From Paenibacillus antri (GTDB lineage: Bacteria > Bacillota > Bacilli > Paenibacillales > YIM-B00363), in assembly GCF_005765165.1 (NCBI RefSeq), contig NZ_VCIW01000009.1:1-64000 (forward strand): a stretch of DNA of 64,000 nucleotides. Direction: 5' to 3'. Under the pieces are notes generated by a model. It ran no database searches, had not been told where the DNA came from, and saw nothing but the letters and a program-made list of their open reading frames with translations. The position numbers were made by a program, and so were the translations under genes. Every line of letters begins with the position of its first letter. Position 1 is the stretch's first letter. This document shows, one piece after another, positions 53,799-61,995 of this stretch.

Positions 53799-54757
53799 GA
53801 CCCGGAATGGGTCGGAGTAGGCGAGCCGAGCGTTCGGCGACCCGGAACGGGTCAGGAGGCGGCATACGACGTTCGCCGTTGACCCGGAATGGGTCGGAGT
53901 GGGCGAGCCGAGCGTTCGGCGACCCGAAACGGGTCAGGAGGCGGCGTACGATGTTCGCCGGTGACCCGGAATGAGTCGGAGTGGGCGAACCGAGCGTTCG
54001 GCGACCCGAAACGGGTCAGAAGAAGGCGAGCGACGTTCGCCGGTGACCCGGAATGGGTCCGAGGGGGCGAGCCGAGCGTTCGGCGACCCGAAACGGGTCA
54101 GGAGGCGGCGTACGATGTTCGCCGTTGACCCGGAATGGGTCGGAGTGGGCGAGCCGAGCGTTCGGTGACCCGAAACGGGTCAGGAGAAGGCGAGCGACGT
54201 TCGCCGGTGACCCGGAACGGGTCTGAGGGGGCGAGCCGAGCGTTCGGCGACCCGAAGCGGGTCAGGAGAAGGCGAGCGACGTTCGCCGTTGACCCGGAAT
54301 GGGTCGGAGTGGGCGAGCCGAGCGTTCGGCGACCCGAAACGGGTCAGGAGAAGGTGAGCGACGTTCGCCGGTGACCCGGAACGGGTCTGAGGGGGCGAGC
54401 CGAGCGTTCGGCGACCCGAAACGGGTCAGGAGGCGGCATACGATGTTCGCCGGTGACCCGGAACGGGTCTGAGGGGGCGAGCCGAGCGTTCGGCGACCCG
54501 AAACGGGTCAGGAGGCGGCATACGATGTTCGCCGGTGACCCGGAACGGGTCTGAGGGGGCGAGCCGAGCGTTCGGCGACCCGAAACGGGTCAGGAGGCGG
54601 CATACGATGTTCGCCGGTGACCCGGAACGGGTCTGAGGGGGTGAGCCGAGCGCTCGGCGACCCGAAGCGGGTCAGGAGGCGGCGAGTGACGTTCGCCGGT
54701 GACCCGGCGGAACGGGTCTGAGGGGTGAGCCGAGCGTTCGGCGACCCGAAGCGGGTC
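53799..54757. repeat. Twelve-copy 82-bp tandem repeat with 24 GACCC-N5-GGGTC palindromes
   Basis: GACCCGGAAYGGGTC recurs at 53799, 53881, 53963, 54045, 54127, 54209, 54291, 54373, 54455, 54537, 54619 and 54701: exactly 82 bases apart each time. A second palindrome, GACCCGAARCGGGTC, lies 40 bases after each (42 in the last unit, which has a small insertion). Each unit is thus two diverged halves of 40 and 42 bases. A further hairpin GCCGA-GCGT-TCGGC sits between them. As 82 is not a multiple of three, reading frames through it are artefacts. The array fills most of the 1.17 kb between the iron operon and the MFS gene. Confidence 0.95.
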
Positions 54758-54796
54758 AGGGAGGAACGAAGTTATATACTCACGCAACTTCGCATC

Positions 54797-54879
54797 GTTT
54801 GCCGATTTGCAAACGTTCTAAACTTTTGTTTGACCAATAACCGCAAACTCGGTACAATAACGTTTGTCGTAAGGCAAAC
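54797..54879 (+). promoter_or_regulatory. MFS-gene promoter with three GTTTG...CAAAC operators
   Basis: TTGACC (54830-54835), 17 bases, TACAAT (54853-54858). GTTTG-N8-CAAAC occurs at 54797-54814 and 54862-54879, and GTTTG-N11-CAAAC at 54828-54848 over the promoter spacer. The set frames the promoter on both sides, as for a TetR- or MarR-type repressor; none is encoded nearby. Confidence 0.6.
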
Positions 54880-54898
54880 ATTATTGCGAGGTGTTTAT

Positions 54899-56107
54899 AT
54901 GTTTTCGAATCGTTACGTGAATACGATCCTTCTGTCGAGGGTGCTGCTGCAGCTTGGGATTTGGATCCGCAACTTCGCGATCTTGCTCTACGTCATGGAC
55001 GTCACGAACAACGACCCTACCTACGTCTCGCTCATCTCGGTGGCGGAGTTCGGGCCGATCTTCTTGTTCGCGCTCGTCGGCGGCACGTTCGCCGATCGCT
55101 GGCGGCCGAAGCGTACGATGGTGTGGTGCGACCTGCTGTCCGCTTCGTCGGTCGTGCTCGTCTTGGCCGCGCTCGCGTCCGGCGTGTGGCAGGCCATTCT
55201 GCTCGGCACGTTCGTCTCGGCGAGCTTGTCGCAATTTTCCCAGCCTTCCGCCATGAAAATCTTCAAAACCCAGGTGCCGCCGGAACGGCTGCCCGGAGTG
55301 ATGGCGCTGTTCCAGTCGATGGTGGGCATCTTCACCGTCGCCGGCCCGGCGCTCGGTACGGTCGTCTACCAGCGATACGGTATCGAGACGGCGCTCGCGA
55401 TGACGACGGTCCTATTTCTAGGCTCCGGTCTCATTCTGACGCGCCTTCCGCGCGACGCGGCATCGCCCGGCCGCCCGTCGTCCGCCGGCAGCATCCGGCA
55501 GGAGCTCGCGGCGGGCCTCAAGTACGTGCGCAGCCGCCGGGAGCTGACGGCGCTCGTCGCGGTGTTCGCGGTATCGGGCTTGGCCGCGGGGCTTACGCAA
55601 CCGCTTATGGCCTTCGTTCCGATCGACAATCTGGGGTTAGACAAGACGTTCTTGCAGTGGCTGCTCATGGCGAACGGCATCGCCATGCTCCTCGGCGGCG
55701 CGGTCCTGATGAGCGTCGCGAAGAAATTTCCTCCGCAGCTGCTGCTGACGTTCGGCCTCACGCTCGGCGCGCTGTGCACGGCCGGTACGGGCTTCTCCGT
55801 CTCCGTCGCTTTGACGGTCGCCTTGCAGGCGTTCGCCGGGTTCGGCGCTCCGTTCATCCACGCCAGCGTGCAGACGCTCCTGATGCGGTACGCGGAGGCG
55901 GGTTTCGTCGGCCGGGTCAGCGGCGTCGTGTCGCCGGTGTTTTCCGGCACGATGGTGATCGGCATGGGGATCGCGGGACCGCTCAAGACCGCGACGACGC
56001 TGCCGACGGCGTTCGCCGCGGGCGGCGCGTTGTTCTTGGTCGGCGCGGCGCTGCTGCTGCCGCTCCTGCGCGCAGGCCGTCGCCCCGGCGCCGCCGCGCA
56101 GGCGTAA
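54899..56107 (+). CDS. MFS transporter
   Basis: 402 residues with twelve predicted membrane segments and the MFS loop motif GGTFADRWRPKRTM between helices 2 and 3. Similar to the MdfA/YfiS class of drug or small-molecule exporters (MFS_3-type opening NRYVNTILLSRVLLQLG). GAGGTG lies 5 bases before the ATG; in-frame codons upstream run into the repeat array and are rejected. Its own promoter carries a triple inverted-repeat operator, so inducible expression is likely. Confidence 0.88.
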   Translation: MFSNRYVNTILLSRVLLQLGIWIRNFAILLYVMDVTNNDPTYVSLISVAEFGPIFLFALVGGTFADRWRPKRTMVWCDLLSASSVVLVLAALASGVWQAILLGTFVSASLSQFSQPSAMKIFKTQVPPERLPGVMALFQSMVGIFTVAGPALGTVVYQRYGIETALAMTTVLFLGSGLILTRLPRDAASPGRPSSAGSIRQELAAGLKYVRSRRELTALVAVFAVSGLAAGLTQPLMAFVPIDNLGLDKTFLQWLLMANGIAMLLGGAVLMSVAKKFPPQLLLTFGLTLGALCTAGTGFSVSVALTVALQAFAGFGAPFIHASVQTLLMRYAEAGFVGRVSGVVSPVFSGTMVIGMGIAGPLKTATTLPTAFAAGGALFLVGAALLLPLLRAGRRPGAAAQA

Positions 56108-56188
56108 CCTGGCCGTTTTGCTAGGGGGCGGCGGTCTGTTACAATGGTAGCGAGTCTGTCATGCGAAAGGAACGAAACCTTTTCCCCA

Positions 56189-57967
56189 ATGAAAACGGTC
56201 TTAGCTACCCTGAATGCGAAATACATTCATATGTCCCTCGCGCTGCGCTACCTGAAAGCCTATAGCGAGAAGGAGTTCGACATCGAGCTCGCGGAATATA
56301 CGATCAAGGATCCGGCCATGAACGTGGTGACCGATTTGTTTCGGCGCGCCCCCGACGTGGTCGGGTTTTCGTGTTATATCTGGAATATCGAAGAGACGAT
56401 CGGCATTGTTCGCATGCTGAAGAAGATCCGCCCCGACGTGCGCGTCGTGCTCGGCGGACCCGAGGTGTCGTACGACACGCAGTATTGGATGGAGCGCTTG
56501 CCGGAGGTCGACTTCATCGTCATGGGCGAGGGCGAGGAGACGCTGCACCATTTGCTGACGGAGCTGCGGGACGGTTCCAACAAGTTCCACTTCGTGTTCG
56601 GCATCGCGTATCGCGGACGGGACGGGGCGGTCGTCTTGAATCCGGGCCGGCCGAAGGCGGCGCTCGACGATTTGCCGTCGCCGCATTATTTCGCGGATGA
56701 CGTACCGCAGCTGCCGACGCGCGTCGTGTACTTCGAAACGTCGCGCGGCTGCCCGTTCTCTTGCCAGTTCTGCTTATCCTCGATCGAGGTCGGCGTGCGG
56801 TATTTCGACATCGAGCGGACGAAGCGGGACTTGCTGCATCTGATTCGGTCGGGGGCGCGTCTCATTAAGTTCGTCGACCGGACGTTCAACATCAAGCGCG
56901 ACTATGCTTTGGAAATTTTTCAATTCTTGATCGACAACCACGGCGGGTCGTGCGTGTTCCAGTTCGAAATTACGGCGGACATTATGCGGCCGGAGGTGAT
57001 CGCGTTCCTGAGCGAGCATGCGCCCCCGGGCGTGTTCCGGTTCGAGATCGGCGTGCAGTCGACGAACGAGGAGACGAACGAAATCATTCAGCGCCGGCAA
57101 AACTTCGCCAAGCTGTCGCGCACGGTGACGATGATCAAGGAGAGCGGCAAGATCGACCAGCACTTGGATTTGATCGCGGGGCTGCCGGAGGAAAATTACG
57201 AGTCGTTCCGCAAGACGTTCAACGACGTGTTCGCGCTGGGGCCGGAGGAGCTGCAACTCGGTTTCTTGAAAATGCTCCGCGGCACCGGCGTCCGCGCCCG
57301 CGCCGCCGATTACGGCTACGTCTATATGGATCATGCGCCGTACGAAATTCTCGGGAACGACGTGCTGCCGTTCTCGGACATCGTGCGCATCAAGCAGGCC
57401 GAGGACGTGCTCGAGAAGTATTGGAACGCGCACCGCGCGGACGCGTCGGTGCGGTACTTGATCGACGAGGCGTTCCCGTCGGCGTGGGACTTCTTCCAAG
57501 GCTTCGGCGCATATTGGGAGTCTCGGGGCTGGGAGCGCATCGGGCATCAGCTCGAAGATCTGTTCTCGCGGCTGCGCGAGTTCGTCGCGATGGAGGCGGC
57601 CGCCGCGCTGCCCGCGGCGGAGGGGCTCATGAAGCTGGATTACTTCCGCCAGCATAAATACCGCCCGCGCAAGCTATGGTGGGACATGTCGTTGTCGCCG
57701 GAGGAGCACGCGTTCTGGATGCGCCGGCTCGTCGAGCGGCCGCTGGACGCCGGCGAGCCGTTCGCCGCGCTGCGATTGTCGGAGCGCGAGCTCCATAAGC
57801 AGGTCATGATCGACCGGGTGCCGTTCGATCTGGCCGCGTATCTCGCGGACGGCGTCGTCCGGGTCGGGCCGGGGACCGATTCGCTGCTCGTCGCCCGCTT
57901 CTCCGCCGACGCCGAGCGCCGCGCGGACATCTACGCGATGCCTCTCTCGTCCGCCGCCGTTATCTAA
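56189..57967 (+). CDS. B12-binding-domain radical SAM protein (DUF4080 type)
   Basis: 592 residues: N-terminal cobalamin-binding domain (about 1-135; VVLGGPEVSYD), radical SAM domain with cluster motif SRGCPFSCQFC (C-x3-C-x2-C) near residue 185, and a C-terminal DUF4080 region (about 370-580). It belongs to the large class of B12-dependent methylases or rearrangement enzymes; no substrate is known for this subgroup. MKTVLATLNAKYIH is the usual start. A TTGCTA-16-TACAAT promoter (56118-56145) lies just upstream, while the ribosome site is weak. Confidence 0.87.
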   Translation: MKTVLATLNAKYIHMSLALRYLKAYSEKEFDIELAEYTIKDPAMNVVTDLFRRAPDVVGFSCYIWNIEETIGIVRMLKKIRPDVRVVLGGPEVSYDTQYWMERLPEVDFIVMGEGEETLHHLLTELRDGSNKFHFVFGIAYRGRDGAVVLNPGRPKAALDDLPSPHYFADDVPQLPTRVVYFETSRGCPFSCQFCLSSIEVGVRYFDIERTKRDLLHLIRSGARLIKFVDRTFNIKRDYALEIFQFLIDNHGGSCVFQFEITADIMRPEVIAFLSEHAPPGVFRFEIGVQSTNEETNEIIQRRQNFAKLSRTVTMIKESGKIDQHLDLIAGLPEENYESFRKTFNDVFALGPEELQLGFLKMLRGTGVRARAADYGYVYMDHAPYEILGNDVLPFSDIVRIKQAEDVLEKYWNAHRADASVRYLIDEAFPSAWDFFQGFGAYWESRGWERIGHQLEDLFSRLREFVAMEAAAALPAAEGLMKLDYFRQHKYRPRKLWWDMSLSPEEHAFWMRRLVERPLDAGEPFAALRLSERELHKQVMIDRVPFDLAAYLADGVVRVGPGTDSLLVARFSADAERRADIYAMPLSSAAVI

Positions 57968-57978
57968 CGGCGGCTTTT
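57953..57978 (+). terminator. Terminator overlapping the radical SAM stop codon
   Basis: GCCGCCGTTA, 2-base loop, TAACGGCGGC, then TTTTCTT; the TAA stop lies in the stem. Confidence 0.82.
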
Positions 57979-58065
57979 CTTGCGGAGACGGTGCCGGAAG
58001 AGAAGGAGGTCGGAAGGAGCTGCAGTTCGCCGAGTCCGCATCCGTCAAGGTAACTTACGCGCAAA

Positions 58066-58109
58066 GAAATCGCCGCATCCTCCTAGGTCATGGAGGGTGC
58101 GGCGATTTC
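58066..58109 (-). terminator. Catalase-gene terminator
   Basis: GAAATCGCCGCACCCTCC and GGAGGATGCGGCGATTTC pair over 18 bp (one G-T wobble), followed on the minus strand by TTTGC. Confidence 0.7.
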
Positions 58110-58134
58110 CGTCTTTCGGATGAAACTCTGGGCT

Positions 58135-60258
58135 TTATCCCGGCACTTGGCCGACCAATAGCATCTCGCGTTCCCAATGACGGTGCTGCGCTATGGCATC
58201 CGCGAATGCGGTGCCGAAGGCGGCAAGATCCGTTGCGTTGCGGACGGAGATCGTTCCCATCTCGTTGAACAGCTGCCCTTGGGCGTCGATTCCGGCCAGC
58301 GTCGTACCGACGATCTGGGAGGCCGCCAGCAGGTCGACGCCTTCGTTGGACGCGCCGACGGTCTTGGCATGCTTGAAAGCTTCGTTCACGAAGTGGAGCG
58401 CGTCGCCATTGCCTTGCAGGGCGTCGACGCTCTGCCGACCGCCCGGAATGTAGACGGCATCATAATAGACGGAGGCGGTATTCAAGAAATGCTTGTTCGC
58501 TTCGATCTGAGGACCTTCCGCGCTCGTATACATCCCCAATCGCTTGGCGACGATGTCCGCTTTCACGCCCGCGCCGTTCAACGCATTGAGCATCTGCGTC
58601 ACTTCGTTATGGCTGAACCCATGATCGAGAACGATCGCCGCCTTGCGGGTCCGCGCCGTCTTCACGGTGTTCATCTGGCTTAACGCGGGAGAAGATGCCG
58701 CGGTCTGCGCCTGCTCCGGGGACGCGGCGGGCGGCGTCGCCCCGACCCCTTCGGCGATTTTCACCGCCAGACCGTTGTCTACCCGGTTGAACATGTCGAC
58801 GACGCGTTGCCGGATTTCCTTGCTCATCACGCTGCCCACCTCGAAATGGAACGCCTTGACGATATGTTCCTGCTCGATCGCCGACATGCTGTTCCAGAAC
58901 AGTCTGGCTTGGCTGAAGTGGTCGTTGAAGCTTTCGCTGCGCGCTCGAATTTTTTTGCCTTCCACCTTTTCCGCATAGTGCTTGTACCCGTCCGGCGCCG
59001 GGAACGGCGAGTTCCCTTGAATCGAGTTCGGCGAATAACTGGTAACGCCCCGGTCGATCGTCATGCGATGATATCCGTCGCGTTGATTGTTGTGCACGGG
59101 CGCCACCGGCCGGTTGATCGGGATCTCGTGGAAGTTCGGGCCGCCTAGTCGGATTAATTGCGTATCCGTATAAGAAAATAACCGTCCCTGAAGCAGCGGA
59201 TCGTTCGTGAAGTCGATGCCGGGTACGACGTTCCCAGGGTGGAAAGCCACTTGCTCGGTTTCGGCGAAGAAGTTCTCCACATTGCGATTCAAGGTCATCT
59301 TGCCGACCTTCACTACAGGAATCGTCTCTTCGGGCCAAATCTTGGTCGGATCCAAAATATCGAAGTCGAACTTGAATTCGTCGGCCTCGTCCAACAATTG
59401 CATGCCGAGCTCGAATTCGGGGAAATCCCCCATGTTGATGGCGTCGTACAGGTCCCGGCGATGCACGTCCGGATCCTTCCCGGCCAGCTTCTGGGCCTCG
59501 TCCCATACGAGGGAATGTACGCCGAGCATAGGCTTCCAATGAAATTTCACGAAGGTGGCTTTCCCTTGCGCATTTACGAGTCGGAACGTGTGGACCCCGA
59601 AGCCCTCCATCATCCGGAAGCTTCTCGGGATGCCCCGGTCCGAGAGGAGCCACATAATCATATGAGCGGTTTCGGTGTTGCTCGCGACGAAATCCCAAAA
59701 CGTATCGTGCGCCGCGGAGGCCTGCGGGATTTCATTATGCGGCTCCGGCTTGATGGAATGCACCATATCCGGGAATTTGATGGCGTCTTGAATGAAGAAC
59801 ACAGGCATATTGTTGGCGACGAGGTCGTAGTTGCCTTCTTCGGTGTAAAACTTGGTGGAGAACCCGCGAACGTCCCGCACCGTATCGGCCGAACCGCGAG
59901 AGCCGACGACCGTCGAAAACCTGACGAAGACGGGAGTTTGCGCCGATGGATCTTGCAGGAACTTAGCCGAGGTATATTCCGTCAGGGGCTTGTATACCTG
60001 GAAGACGCCGTGCGCGCCGAAGCCGCGGGCGTGGACGACGCGCTCGGGAATTCGCTCATGGTCGAAGTGCGTCATTTTCTCGCGGAAGTGGAAATCCTCC
60101 ATCAAGGTAGGCCCGCGTCCGCCGGCCTTTAAAGAATCATTCGTATCGGTCACCTTGACCCCTTGATTCGTCGTCAGCGGTTGGTTCGTATGATCAACCG
60201 TATACTCCTTCAACTGATCCTGCTTTGCCGTTTCGCTAGGCGGGCGATTCTGTTCCAA
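58135..60258 (-). CDS. katE: Large-subunit (clade 2, HPII-like) catalase
   Basis: 707 residues; breaks down hydrogen peroxide. Catalytic His lies in RVVHARGFGAHG, the distal Asn in NNMPVFFIQDAIKFPD, and the heme-ligand Tyr in RLFSYTDTQ; a C-terminal flavodoxin/DJ-1-like domain (about 545-700, KAAIVLDHGFSHNEVTQML) marks the large-subunit clade. A TTG start is preferred because AGGAGG lies 7 bases before it; an ATG six codons upstream would place AGGAGG inside the coding region. The promoter at 60296-60321 looks like that of an alternative sigma factor. Confidence 0.92.
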   Translation of the reverse strand: MEQNRPPSETAKQDQLKEYTVDHTNQPLTTNQGVKVTDTNDSLKAGGRGPTLMEDFHFREKMTHFDHERIPERVVHARGFGAHGVFQVYKPLTEYTSAKFLQDPSAQTPVFVRFSTVVGSRGSADTVRDVRGFSTKFYTEEGNYDLVANNMPVFFIQDAIKFPDMVHSIKPEPHNEIPQASAAHDTFWDFVASNTETAHMIMWLLSDRGIPRSFRMMEGFGVHTFRLVNAQGKATFVKFHWKPMLGVHSLVWDEAQKLAGKDPDVHRRDLYDAINMGDFPEFELGMQLLDEADEFKFDFDILDPTKIWPEETIPVVKVGKMTLNRNVENFFAETEQVAFHPGNVVPGIDFTNDPLLQGRLFSYTDTQLIRLGGPNFHEIPINRPVAPVHNNQRDGYHRMTIDRGVTSYSPNSIQGNSPFPAPDGYKHYAEKVEGKKIRARSESFNDHFSQARLFWNSMSAIEQEHIVKAFHFEVGSVMSKEIRQRVVDMFNRVDNGLAVKIAEGVGATPPAASPEQAQTAASSPALSQMNTVKTARTRKAAIVLDHGFSHNEVTQMLNALNGAGVKADIVAKRLGMYTSAEGPQIEANKHFLNTASVYYDAVYIPGGRQSVDALQGNGDALHFVNEAFKHAKTVGASNEGVDLLAASQIVGTTLAGIDAQGQLFNEMGTISVRNATDLAAFGTAFADAIAQHRHWEREMLLVGQVPG

Positions 60259-60295
60259 CGTGAAACCTCCTGACATTTACTTGCTTACCCCTTTT

Positions 60296-60321
60296 ATACC
60301 CCGCGCGAGCCAAGAGTAAAC
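60296..60321 (-). promoter_or_regulatory. Alternative-sigma promoter of katE (sigma-B- or sigma-F/G-like)
   Basis: Minus strand GTTTAC (60321-60316), 14 bases, GGGTAT (60301-60296). This fits the sigma-B pattern GTTTAA-N12-14-GGGTAT and partly the forespore sigma-F/G pattern. In B. subtilis katE is sigma-B-dependent and katX is forespore-specific. No sigma-A promoter is evident. Confidence 0.6.
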
Positions 60322-60361
60322 TTTCGTATATTACGGTGTCGCGGAGAAGTTGTGGCAAGGC

Positions 60362-60393
60362 AAAATAAAAGCCCTCCCGGTTCCCGGGAGGGC
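60362..60393 (-). terminator. manA terminator
   Basis: Minus strand GCCCTCCCGG, 3-base loop, CCGGGAGGGC, then TTTTATTTTG. Confidence 0.88.
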
Positions 60394-60410
60394 GATGTTG
60401 CTTATAAGGC

Positions 60411-61379
60411 TTAAGGCACGTAGCTGCGGAGCACGGTCAGGCCGCCGGTCAGCTTGTAATCGCCGAGGTTGGCCGGGAGGAGGAAGCAGTCGCCCGGACG
60501 CAGCGGCGCTTCGCCGCCGGCCCAGCGGATGGCGCCGTCGCCTTCGCAGACGATGAGAATCTGGAAGCTGTCCGCGGACGTGGACAGCGCCCACTCGCCG
60601 GAGGCGCGGCCCTTCTCCACCGTGAAGTAAGGGGAAGCGGCGAGCGGCAGCCACGCGTTGTCCGCTGGGAGCTCGGTCTTGCCGTACGACGCGCCGGCGC
60701 CGTCGTACGCGATAACGTTCAGCGAGTCCTCGATATGGAGCTCGCGCGGCTTGCCGTCCAATCCCGGACGGTTGTAATCGTACAGGCGGTAGGTCGTGTC
60801 GGAGTTTTGCTGAATCTCCGCCACGAGCACGCCCGCTCCGAGCGCATGCACCGTGCCTGCAGGGATGTAGAACGTATCGCCCGGCTTCGCCTCGACTTCA
60901 TGCAAGCAGTCGAGGATCCGCCCCTGGTCGATCGCCGCAGCCAACGTCTCCCGGTCGACGCCTTCGCGCAGACCGTAGATGATCTTCGCGCCCGGCTTCG
61001 CGTCGAGCACATACCACATCTCCGTCTTGCCCAGCTCGCCGGCGCCCAGACGCTCGTAGTCGTCGTTCGGGTGCACCTGGACGGATAGATCGTCGCTGCA
61101 ATCAAGCAGCTTGATCAATAGCGGGAAGCGGCCCGTCTTCGCGCTAATGCCGCGCGCCCCGAGCCATTCCGCCCCGAACCGCTCGCGCAGCTCGTCGAGC
61201 CGGACGCCTGCGAGGGCCCCGTCCGCCACGGCAGTCGTCCCGTTCGGATGCTCGCCGATCATCCAGCCTTCGCCGATATTGCCGGCCGGCAAGTCGAAGC
61301 CGAACCGCTCCAGCTCCCGCGCGCCCCAGACGCGCTCCTTAAATTCCGGTACAAACTTCAATGGATATGGCGTTACCAC
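60411..61379 (-). CDS. manA: Mannose-6-phosphate isomerase, class I
   Basis: 322 residues, the usual Bacillus-type length (about 316). Interconverts mannose-6-P and fructose-6-P. Zinc ligands sit in VQVHPND (about 97-103), GKTEMWYV and GTVHALG; EIQQNSDTTYRLYDYNR is the family signature. GTG start with GGGGAG 8 bases upstream. Could feed mannose into metabolism or supply GDP-mannose for surface sugars. Ends the short leftward group mnmL-mnmM-manA, separated from mnmM by 30 bases, so it may be co-transcribed. Confidence 0.93.
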   Translation of the reverse strand: MVTPYPLKFVPEFKERVWGARELERFGFDLPAGNIGEGWMIGEHPNGTTAVADGALAGVRLDELRERFGAEWLGARGISAKTGRFPLLIKLLDCSDDLSVQVHPNDDYERLGAGELGKTEMWYVLDAKPGAKIIYGLREGVDRETLAAAIDQGRILDCLHEVEAKPGDTFYIPAGTVHALGAGVLVAEIQQNSDTTYRLYDYNRPGLDGKPRELHIEDSLNVIAYDGAGASYGKTELPADNAWLPLAASPYFTVEKGRASGEWALSTSADSFQILIVCEGDGAIRWAGGEAPLRPGDCFLLPANLGDYKLTGGLTVLRSYVP

Positions 61380-61409
61380 GAAATCATCTCCCCAATGAGT
61401 GCAATCGCA

Positions 61410-61988
61410 TTAGTTTCGCTTCTCCGCGGCCACCACGTACGGCGGCGCGCTTCGCTGATTCAGAAAACGATACGTCATCGCTTGATACCGCGCCTGCTCC
61501 AAAGCCGCCGCCCACGCCTCGACGGCGGCGGCTTCCTCGGCGCCGCCCGGGTGGCCCGGATACACGACGGCGCACAGGACGCCGCCGGGCCGAAGCGCCG
61601 CGAGCCCCGCGTCCAACGCCTGCAGCGTGGACGCAGGCGTCGTCACGACGCTGCGATCGCCGCCGGGCAGGTAGCCGAGGTTGAACAGGACGGCGGCGAC
61701 TCGGCCGTGCTCCTCGGCGGGCAGCGCCTCGGCCAACTCCGCGTGGTCGCGCAGCAGCAGCGAGCATCGCGAGGCCGGCACACCGGCCGCCGCCAACCGC
61801 TCGCGGGTGTTCGCCAGCGCGGCCTCCTGCACGTCGAACGCATACACGCGGCCGCCTTCTCCTACGAGGCCTGCAAGAAACAGCGTGTCGCGCCCGTTGC
61901 CCATCGTCGCGTCGACCGCGACGTCGCCGGGCCGCACCCGCTCCCGCGCCAAGGCGTGAGCGAACGACAGGATCGAAAGAAAGCCCAT
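61410..61988 (-). CDS. mnmM: tRNA 5-(aminomethyl)-2-thiouridine methyltransferase (YtqB/MnmM)
   Basis: 192-residue class I SAM methyltransferase (rRNA_methylase/PF06962 type): VAVDATMGNGRDTLFLAGL is the SAM loop and FNLGYLPGGDRS the active-site region. In B. subtilis the YtqB/MnmM enzyme methylates nm5s2U34 to mnm5s2U34 in wobble tRNAs. It begins seven bases after the MnmL gene, the arrangement known from B. subtilis. No RNA-binding add-on domain is present. Assignment is by family plus this neighbour. Confidence 0.9.
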   Translation of the reverse strand: MGFLSILSFAHALARERVRPGDVAVDATMGNGRDTLFLAGLVGEGGRVYAFDVQEAALANTRERLAAAGVPASRCSLLLRDHAELAEALPAEEHGRVAAVLFNLGYLPGGDRSVVTTPASTLQALDAGLAALRPGGVLCAVVYPGHPGGAEEAAAVEAWAAALEQARYQAMTYRFLNQRSAPPYVVAAEKRN

Positions 61989-61995
61989 CCCGCGC

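Noticed and set aside
53799-54757. Array as a CRISPR locus
   Set aside because: Whole 82-base units are repeated with no unique spacers, and no cas genes are nearby.
53889-54787. Repeat-derived frames encoding Arg/Ser/Gly-rich peptides on both strands
   Set aside because: The 82-base unit shifts frame in every copy, so these are translation artefacts of the tandem array.
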